Part shown: positions 15,026 to 19,132 of the stretch, piece after piece
Numbering within the stretch: position 1 is the first letter of the stretch
Layout of the letters: every line of letters starts with the position of its first letter
Assembly: GCA_964491665.1 (NCBI GenBank)
Contig: CAZBII010000086.1
Coordinates: 1 to 19,132, forward strand
Origin: Ch67 sp964491665
GTDB taxonomy: Bacteria > Pseudomonadota > Gammaproteobacteria > Pseudomonadales > Ketobacteraceae
Length of the DNA stretch: 19,132 nt
Direction of reading: 5' to 3'
Notes under the pieces: generated by a model
Database searches by the model: none
What the model was told of the DNA's origin: nothing
Seen by the model: only the letters and a program-made list of their open reading frames with translations
Program-made: the position numbers and the translations under genes

Positions 15026-15245
15026 GTCCACGCGCCTCCTCTTCGATCAGTTTGTCCAGGTAGTGCCTGGCCTTTTGCAGATCCTCCAACCCGTTTTTGT
15101 CATCACATCGGGCGATATACTTGATCACGTTACCGCGCAGAAAACCCTTGAATTGTTCGGGCGTCATCCACGCCTTCATCGCATCCCACGGCTGAATCGT
15201 CTTCTGGTAGTGACTCCCGCCGATTTGCCGATCATTGGCAGCCAT
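15018..15245 (-). CDS. DUF3310 family protein
   Basis: This 75-aa protein matches DUF3310: GGSHYQKTIQPWDAM, then FLRGNVIKYIARCDDKNG, then DLQKARHYLDKLI. The family is frequent near phage nucleotide-metabolism and replication genes. Its biochemical role is not settled. The gene overlaps the upstream gene by 14 nt and its ribosome-binding site lies beside an 18-bp palindrome. Confidence 0.88.
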   Translation of the reverse strand: MAANDRQIGGSHYQKTIQPWDAMKAWMTPEQFKGFLRGNVIKYIARCDDKNGLEDLQKARHYLDKLIEEEARGHD

Positions 15246-15618
15246 GCGCGTCCCCCTTTTTGCAAAAAGGGATCACCCGGGCAATGCGAGGACGTGGCGC
15301 GGGGTTGCACAGCCACACACGGCTCACCTCGACCATGATCTGCTTGTGGCCGCCGTCCGGATCGCGGCGCACAGCCACGCGGCGGTAGCAGAAATCACCC
15401 ACCACCACCGGGTGGCCCGGCTTATCCAGCGGCAGGAAGACGGGACACGACGGGTGATAGAACACCAGCATGGTGTGGCGCGTATCGCCGAACTCGTCGA
15501 ACACAAAACCAACCGTGCAATCTGGCTCCACACTGATCGGGTCTGTACTGCCGACCCACTGGCGCAGCACAACGGCCTTGCCCGGGTTGGCGTAGAAATT
15601 CGCTTGAACCAGGCTCAT
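15232..15618 (-). CDS. Phage early-region hypothetical protein
   Basis: This 128-aa, mostly beta-strand protein includes GFVFDEFGDTRHTMLVFYHP and PVVVGDFCYRRVAVRRD. No family recognised. It overlaps both neighbours (4 nt upstream, 14 nt downstream). Confidence 0.7.
   Translation of the reverse strand: MSLVQANFYANPGKAVVLRQWVGSTDPISVEPDCTVGFVFDEFGDTRHTMLVFYHPSCPVFLPLDKPGHPVVVGDFCYRRVAVRRDPDGGHKQIMVEVSRVWLCNPAPRPRIARVIPFCKKGDAHGCQ
15254..15271. repeat. 18-bp perfect palindrome at the DUF3310 ribosome-binding site
   Basis: CCCTTTTTGCAAAAAGGG is fully self-complementary. In the minus-strand mRNA its right half forms part of the AAAGGGGGA site before the DUF3310 ATG. Folding would hide part of that site. 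Confidence 0.6.
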
Positions 15619-15845
15619 GCGTCCATACTCCGTAGCAGCTGTTCAATTTCATCCCGCGCGAGCTTCAACACGTGATCGACTTCAGGTGAAGATGGAAAAC
15701 CGCGAAACGCATTGACCATGGCAACGCCATGTAACGCCCAGGATTGATTACTGACTTGGTCACGCAGGCCCATCTTGCTAAAAAATCGCGCTTCTGACAG
15801 AAAGTTGTTGGTAGCATCGATCAGCGGATTGTCATGCAATTTCAT
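15615..15845 (-). CDS. Phage early-region hypothetical protein
   Basis: This 76-aa helical protein (NNFLSEARFFSKMGLRDQVS, VDHVLKLARDEIEQLLR) overlaps both neighbours in ATGA. No recognised family. Confidence 0.65.
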   Translation of the reverse strand: MKLHDNPLIDATNNFLSEARFFSKMGLRDQVSNQSWALHGVAMVNAFRGFPSSPEVDHVLKLARDEIEQLLRSMDA

Positions 15846-16096
15846 GCAACACCTCCCAGCTCAACAGGTATGCGCTTCAGCTCATCAATCAGCGCATTGA
15901 CGTTCGTCATAAGCTGGTTGTGCGTGTGCAGCAGATCCATCTGGGTGCTGCGCATCCGGTTCCGCAGGCTTGTGATTTCATCCGGCTCAAGTGATCGGCC
16001 CATGCAAGCCAGCGTTTCATTCAGCACATTCAGCCGACCCAACGCCTCATCAACAGCATCAAGGCTGGATTTGACATGCAGCGTTTTTCTATACAT
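15842..16096 (-). CDS. Phage early-region helical hypothetical protein
   Basis: This 84-aa helical protein starts at ATG 16096, with GGAG 7 nt upstream. A longer reading from 16228 would run through the next gene in another frame and is rejected. It overlaps the upstream gene by 8 nt. No recognised family. Confidence 0.68.
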   Translation of the reverse strand: MYRKTLHVKSSLDAVDEALGRLNVLNETLACMGRSLEPDEITSLRNRMRSTQMDLLHTHNQLMTNVNALIDELKRIPVELGGVA

Positions 16097-16367
16097 GGCT
16101 GCGCTCCACGAATTTGATTTTGCCCTTGCCAAACCGCACGCGCCGACGCTCGGTGATCGGATACGGCGAGAAACGACGCCACTCTGTGTGGCTGGTGTCC
16201 TGGTATTCCGGATAAAGCCCAATGTCATCGCCCGACATCATGCTGGCCGTGATTGACTGTGAAACTTCACCCACGAAAAAGCGCACTGAGTACACAACGT
16301 TTCCCACCGGCAACGCGGCGCACGTGGTGGTGCCCGTGGGTGATTTGCTTACGCGGAAATCAAACAT
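16089..16367 (-). CDS. Phage early-region hypothetical protein
   Basis: This 92-aa beta-rich protein (SPTGTTTCAALPVGNVVYSV near the N-terminus, basic C-terminus) starts at ATG 16367 with GGAGG 4 nt upstream. It overlaps the upstream gene by 8 nt. No recognised family. Confidence 0.68.
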   Translation of the reverse strand: MFDFRVSKSPTGTTTCAALPVGNVVYSVRFFVGEVSQSITASMMSGDDIGLYPEYQDTSHTEWRRFSPYPITERRRVRFGKGKIKFVERSHV

Positions 16368-16563
16368 TTCGCCTCCATAGCCGGGTCCGGATTTCGAACC
16401 GGAACACCGAAAATGCCCAACCGTTTTTCAGGCAGTCATCGAATGTCATGTGCGATCGCAGCGACGACAGTTCCCAGTAGGCCCGCAGCTGATCGCGGGC
16501 CATGCCATCAACGGGGTGCGGATTATTCAGAGCCAGCGGCAGCTGGCGGCTCGGACTGCGCAT
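16360..16563 (-). CDS. Phage early-region hypothetical protein
   Basis: This 67-aa protein contains LRAYWELSSLRSHMTFDDCL and a basic end. ATG 16563 follows a clear GGAGG at 7 nt, which decides the start. It overlaps the 3' end of the upstream gene by 41 nt. No recognised family. Confidence 0.65.
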   Translation of the reverse strand: MRSPSRQLPLALNNPHPVDGMARDQLRAYWELSSLRSHMTFDDCLKNGWAFSVFRFEIRTRLWRRNV

Positions 16564-16717
16564 CGTTGCGCCTCCGAATGGTTTCAATCACCGCCTGGAT
16601 CTCGGCCCCAAAGGTGCTGACGATCCGCCCGGCCGGGAGCGCGACGGTGTAGTGCTCCGGCAGGTTGGTGGTGGCGCGCTGGATGCCGCGTTTGCGGATT
16701 GCGTCAGGTGGGGTCAT
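16523..16717 (-). CDS. Phage early-region hypothetical protein
   Basis: This 64-aa protein (MTPPDAIRKRGIQRATTNLP..., GRIVSTFGAEIQAVIETIRR) starts at ATG 16717, overlapping the CII-like gene by 14 nt. The longer reading from 16819 lies inside the CII-like gene and is rejected. No recognised family. Confidence 0.65.
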   Translation of the reverse strand: MTPPDAIRKRGIQRATTNLPEHYTVALPAGRIVSTFGAEIQAVIETIRRRNDAQSEPPAAAGSE

Positions 16718-17174
16718 CAATGACGGCCTCCACCCGGAACATGAACTCCAGCGCAACAGAAACGCTGCGGTGGAAGGCCTTGATGATGTCCTGGTACTCG
16801 TGCCGCTCGATGCGCCCATCAGCCAGTGCCCTGGTGATGGATCGGTGCACGTCCGCCAGTTTTGCGTGCCAGTCGCTGTACAGATTCAGCAGCTCAACGT
16901 CTGACACCAGGCGGAAGTCGCCCAGAGGGGTGATCACATGCCCCAATGCGGCCGCATATTCATGCAGCACATCGAAGCGCTGGGTGATCAGTTGATAGGT
17001 AATGGAATCGACCAGCCCCAACTTGTGGGTCTGATTTTTCCAGTTCAGTTCGTTGTAGATCGTGCGCCTGCTTTTGCCGGTTTCAGCAGCGATCGCTTCC
17101 GCGCCCCCGCTTTCCCCCAGCCCGGAAATGGCGGACATCAAATTCCGCACATCCGGGTATTGATATGCATTCAT
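16704..17174 (-). CDS. Phage regulatory protein CII/CP76-like
   Basis: This 156-aa protein carries a central helix-turn-helix-like segment: EAIAAETGKSRRTIYNELNW followed by KNQTHKLGLVDSITYQLITQ. That pattern matches the Phage_CP76 (CII-type) family, regulators that set the choice between lysis and lysogeny. ATG 17174 has GGAG 9 nt upstream; a GTG at 17177 is also possible. It is the first long gene of the early operon. A TACAGT/ACTGTA palindrome lies about 65 bp upstream, where a repressor could act. Confidence 0.8.
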   Translation of the reverse strand: MNAYQYPDVRNLMSAISGLGESGGAEAIAAETGKSRRTIYNELNWKNQTHKLGLVDSITYQLITQRFDVLHEYAAALGHVITPLGDFRLVSDVELLNLYSDWHAKLADVHRSITRALADGRIERHEYQDIIKAFHRSVSVALEFMFRVEAVIDDPT

Positions 17175-17235
17175 CACGTGACACTCCGTGGTGTGGTCAC
17201 GTGGCGCTCGTCAGGTTTTGGTCTATCTCTCGTGT

Positions 17236-17255
17236 TGTTTACAGTGATTACTGTA
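17236..17255. promoter_or_regulatory. Candidate operator upstream of the CII-like gene
   Basis: TGTTTACAG (17236-17244) overlaps the palindrome TACAGT-GATT-ACTGTA (17240-17255), followed by AT-rich TATATAA. The TGTTTAC half-site recurs in the repressor/RHH control region and in the cargo promoter. Confidence 0.5.
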
Positions 17256-17330
17256 TATAATTTTCCACGAGGTTAGGGTGTTCGAGGGGTCCATAATGCG
17301 CTTGCCGGCGCGGACCTTATCCAAAACCTC

Positions 17331-17362
17331 GCTGATCTGCGGGTGCCAGCCCGCAGATCAGC
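17331..17362 (-). terminator. Strong hairpin after the RHH gene
   Basis: GCTGATCTGCGGG and CCCGCAGATCAGC form a perfect 13-bp stem with a 6-nt loop. It begins 2 bp past the RHH stop. The following T-run is weak (GGTTTTGG), so it may only partly terminate, setting the ratio between RHH and the downstream early genes. Confidence 0.6.
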
Positions 17363-17364
17363 AC

Positions 17365-17532
17365 TCACGCCACACTCTTGTCCTTGTCGTCTTTTTCCAA
17401 CGCATCCAGCAGGATCGAACGTGCCAGCACGCCCGGGCTTATGTGCTTGTTGCGTTTCACCAGCTTCTTGAATGCTGGCAGCGGGAGCCGCATGGAAACG
17501 ACTTTGGTCCCGTTCGTGGCTTTTTTAGTCAT
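17365..17532 (-). CDS. Ribbon-helix-helix (Arc/CopG-type) DNA-binding protein
   Basis: This 55-aa gene is translated from an ATG at 17532. The protein has the ribbon strand TKVVSMRLP (9-17) followed by two helices (PAFKKLVKRNKHI and SPGVLARSILLDALEKD). That is the Arc/CopG repressor layout, which binds operator DNA as a dimer. It diverges from the phage repressor gene across 95 bp and has its own promoter there. It is positioned like Cox or Cro in related phages and could be the counter-repressor. A hairpin follows its stop. Confidence 0.78.
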   Translation of the reverse strand: MTKKATNGTKVVSMRLPLPAFKKLVKRNKHISPGVLARSILLDALEKDDKDKSVA

Positions 17533-17560
17533 GGGTTACGCCTCTTGGTTTATGCTTACG

Positions 17561-17612
17561 GTGTTTACTCTGTCCACGGTGTAAATTTATGACTGTTTAC
17601 AGACTTTTTCAA
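17561..17612 (-). promoter_or_regulatory. Divergent immunity operator and RHH-gene promoter
   Basis: On the minus strand TTGAAA (17612-17607) and TAAATT (17589-17584) are 17 bp apart and point at the RHH gene. CTGTTTACAG (17593-17602) sits in the spacer. GTGTTTAC (17561-17568) and GTAAAT (17581-17586) lie downstream of the -10. This spacing fits repressor control of the early promoter. TTTACA at 17596-17601 could also serve as a -35 toward the repressor gene. Confidence 0.5.
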
Positions 17613-17627
17613 GAGTGAAATAACCGA

Positions 17628-18455
17628 ATGCAGACTTTTTTTACCCCTCCCACATCAAAAGAGCGCTGGCAATACATCGCCAAGGGTCGGAAAAAGCATC
17701 CGTTCGGGCATAAGCTAGGGTTGGCAAATTCGACAATTAACGCTCTTTTCTCGGAAAAATGGGATGCTTCTTGGGAGTCATTGCGCGTTGCGATGCTGGC
17801 AGAGAATGCAAACCCTCGCTGGCTGGCTGAAGGTGCTGGTGCGCCCTACCTTTCAACGACATGTCCGAGTTCAGACATTTTTGTCAACCAGTTATCGGAC
17901 CTGTTATCAGATGAACAATGGAATGCCGTTCTGGTCACGGATAGAACCACAGCGGTGGTTGTGCTGCACCAACCAGGCGCTTACGTCTACTCGAAACAGG
18001 AAGTGACGTACACAATAGTGGAAGTTCTGGCTGGTCCCTCCACAAAAAAGCTGATTACCCCGCTCTACCCTTTGGCAACCTCCGGCCGACTCAAATATGC
18101 AGAAATTCCACCCGAACAAGTGCAAGCAATTGCATTGGGTTGGCTTGGAACATTTGATCTTTTTGGCGATGACAAACACCACGGTTTGTTTGAAAACGCG
18201 GCGCTCATAACAGCAAATTCACTTCACGAAATTCTGGGCATTGATACTGAATCTGATGTGAACCTGATCCGGTTGGATCTGATGCGCGCGATCATCGCCT
18301 TGGTGGAAAGCACCGTTATTGAGGAAGGATTGACGCTGACGCCCGATCAGAAGGGCCGAATTGTGGCTGCAGCATATCGTCACGCCCAGCGACTCGGGCT
18401 TGAGCCTGGCCAGATCGACCAGGCTCAGATATTGCCATTGATTGAGATGGTTTAA
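17628..18455 (+). CDS. Phage repressor (CI-like)
   Basis: This 275-aa protein has an N-terminal helix-turn-helix of the Phage_CI_repr type: GHKLGLANSTINALFSEKWD, SWESLRVAMLAENANPRWLA, GAGAPYLS. The rest has no S24 peptidase Ser/Lys pair that I can see, so SOS self-cleavage is unlikely. It is the only long plus-strand gene in this part of the phage region, facing the RHH/CII operon, as in P2- and lambda-type immunity regions. Its stop shares TTAA with the convergent 67-aa gene. It would keep the early operon off in the lysogen. A weak ribosome-binding site before ATG 17628 fits low expression. Confidence 0.82.
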   Translation: MQTFFTPPTSKERWQYIAKGRKKHPFGHKLGLANSTINALFSEKWDASWESLRVAMLAENANPRWLAEGAGAPYLSTTCPSSDIFVNQLSDLLSDEQWNAVLVTDRTTAVVVLHQPGAYVYSKQEVTYTIVEVLAGPSTKKLITPLYPLATSGRLKYAEIPPEQVQAIALGWLGTFDLFGDDKHHGLFENAALITANSLHEILGIDTESDVNLIRLDLMRAIIALVESTVIEEGLTLTPDQKGRIVAAAYRHAQRLGLEPGQIDQAQILPLIEMV

Positions 18456-18655
18456 CCTCGCTGTCGGTACTGATCACGATGCGCGGCAGCATGAGCCAGC
18501 ATCTCCAGTTTCCAGATCGCCAGCGCCTGAATGCGTTGTTCCGGACAGTTGATGGACTGGGCTTTTATCCATTTCCCCACCAATCGACACGCCTCTGCCT
18601 GAGCTTCCTCGCTGCGTAACCCGCCATTGGTCGGGCTGCGTACTTCAGTAATCAT
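18452..18655 (-). CDS. Small hypothetical protein after the gpD gene
   Basis: This 67-aa protein (MITEVRSPTNGGLRSEEAQA..., QRIQALAIWKLEMLAHAAAH) starts at ATG 18655 with AGGGG 6 nt upstream. A longer reading from 18802 overlaps the gpD gene and is rejected. It is where P2 has ogr but lacks the Cys residues of that zinc-binding activator. Function is unknown. Its stop overlaps the repressor stop by 4 bp. Confidence 0.65.
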   Translation of the reverse strand: MITEVRSPTNGGLRSEEAQAEACRLVGKWIKAQSINCPEQRIQALAIWKLEMLAHAAAHRDQYRQRG

Positions 18656-18731
18656 TGCGTTCCCCTCACGAATAAAAAACAAAGTGTGAGCGGTCCAGTT
18701 TGGTTCATAAAACCACATCCCGCAAATGAGG

Positions 18732-19132
18732 TTATTCCAGCAAAACAGGCGCGTTTTTCCGGGGTTGAATGCACTCACACTGCGTGATGTAACCTGATGC
18801 ATTCAGTGCATGCTCTGCACGTTGTACACGCCACAATCCTGAAACGCGACTGTCGCTGTGGCCGCTGAAATTTATGATGCGATCAAACCGGATTTCCGCA
18901 GTGCCAGGCATTTCCAGACTTAACGTATAGTGTCGTCGCTGCACCTCTTCAAGTTTGCTTTTTGCGGCTTGCCTCGCCTCTTCTTCCGAGCTGTATTTGT
19001 CATCGAGCTCCAGCACTTTCCCTTTGCTGGCGCCTTCACGCACCCACACGGTGGAGGCCGCGTCCCAATCGTGATAGCTGGCGCGCACCGCAGTGTATTG
19101 CCGGCGCCCGGTCAGGTTGCAGCTGCCGCTGG
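18732..19132 (-). CDS. Phage late control D / gpD-type tail protein, 5' end outside window
   Basis: Only the C-terminal 132 residues are visible, and the frame stays open to the right edge. Landmarks are RASYHDWDAASTVWVREG, GKVLELDDKYSSEEEARQAA, YTLSLEMPGTAEI and WRVQRAEHALNASGY, which match the end of P2 gpD and its relatives. These proteins form the hub of the contractile-tail baseplate. It identifies the element as P2-like at this end and implies that a late tail operon, transcribed leftward, continues beyond the window. Confidence 0.88.
   Translation of the reverse strand, partial: SGSCNLTGRRQYTAVRASYHDWDAASTVWVREGASKGKVLELDDKYSSEEEARQAAKSKLEEVQRRHYTLSLEMPGTAEIRFDRIINFSGHSDSRVSGLWRVQRAEHALNASGYITQCECIQPRKNAPVLLE

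Noticed and set aside
17278..17592. Plus-strand open frame of 104 codons across the immunity region
   Set aside because: It is antisense to the RHH gene and crosses the 13-bp hairpin and the divergent promoter.
18452..18655. P2 ogr-type late activator
   Set aside because: The position fits, but the protein has one cysteine and no zinc-binding pattern.

Overview
The window looks like the left part of a prophage, or prophage-like island, inserted at a tRNA-Asn gene of a gammaproteobacterium. The host side (1-1551) is GC-rich. It holds a class-I PLP aminotransferase on the minus strand, cut by the left edge, and a tRNA-Asn(GTT) gene with its own sigma70-type promoter and encoded CCA. The prophage is P2-like at its right edge, where a gpD-type tail gene runs out of the window. 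The aminotransferase/tRNA-Asn pairing and base composition recall Pseudomonadales or Oceanospirillales (Pseudomonas/Alcanivorax-like), but the genus cannot be fixed from this sequence.

Integration module (1537-5485, minus strand). The tRNA 3' end overlaps the stop codon of a large serine recombinase, which marks a probable attachment junction. Upstream of it lie a small HTH-like protein, a complete SRAP/YedK-type abasic-site protein, and a complete tyrosine recombinase whose stop overlaps the SRAP start (TAATG).

Gene-free regulatory zone (about 5486-6386). This holds twelve DnaA-box-like TGTGGA-type sites, four of them in a strict 21-bp phase, around a pyrimidine-rich and AT-rich stretch, which is a good candidate replication origin. 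A plus-strand terminator-like hairpin, a GC-rich segment full of short hairpins, and a sigma70-type promoter buried under palindromes follow. That promoter points into the cargo genes.

Cargo (6387-10289, plus strand). This AT-rich block is clearly different from its surroundings. It encodes a secreted cysteine-containing protein, an NdpA/YejK-family nucleoid-associated protein, a membrane protein with a coiled coil, and a 327-aa protein with an N-terminal Cys cluster. The NdpA-like plus membrane-protein pair is the best candidate here for an undescribed system, possibly anti-phage.

Early operon (17532 down to 10293, minus strand). A 55-aa ribbon-helix-helix protein comes first and ends at a strong hairpin. 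After it come a CII/CP76-like regulator, a run of small genes overlapping by 4-41 nt, DUF3310, a catalytic-domain-only tyrosine recombinase, a TOPRIM primase-helicase of about 913 aa, an RMF-like small protein, a two-TM protein and a LuxR/GerE-type mini-HTH. The phage repressor (17628-18455, plus) diverges from this operon. TGTTTAC half-sites occur in its control region and also in the cargo promoter, which suggests the cargo may be under prophage control.

Right edge (18452-19132, minus strand). A 67-aa protein, convergent with the repressor, and the C-terminal part of the gpD-type tail protein are the only late genes visible.
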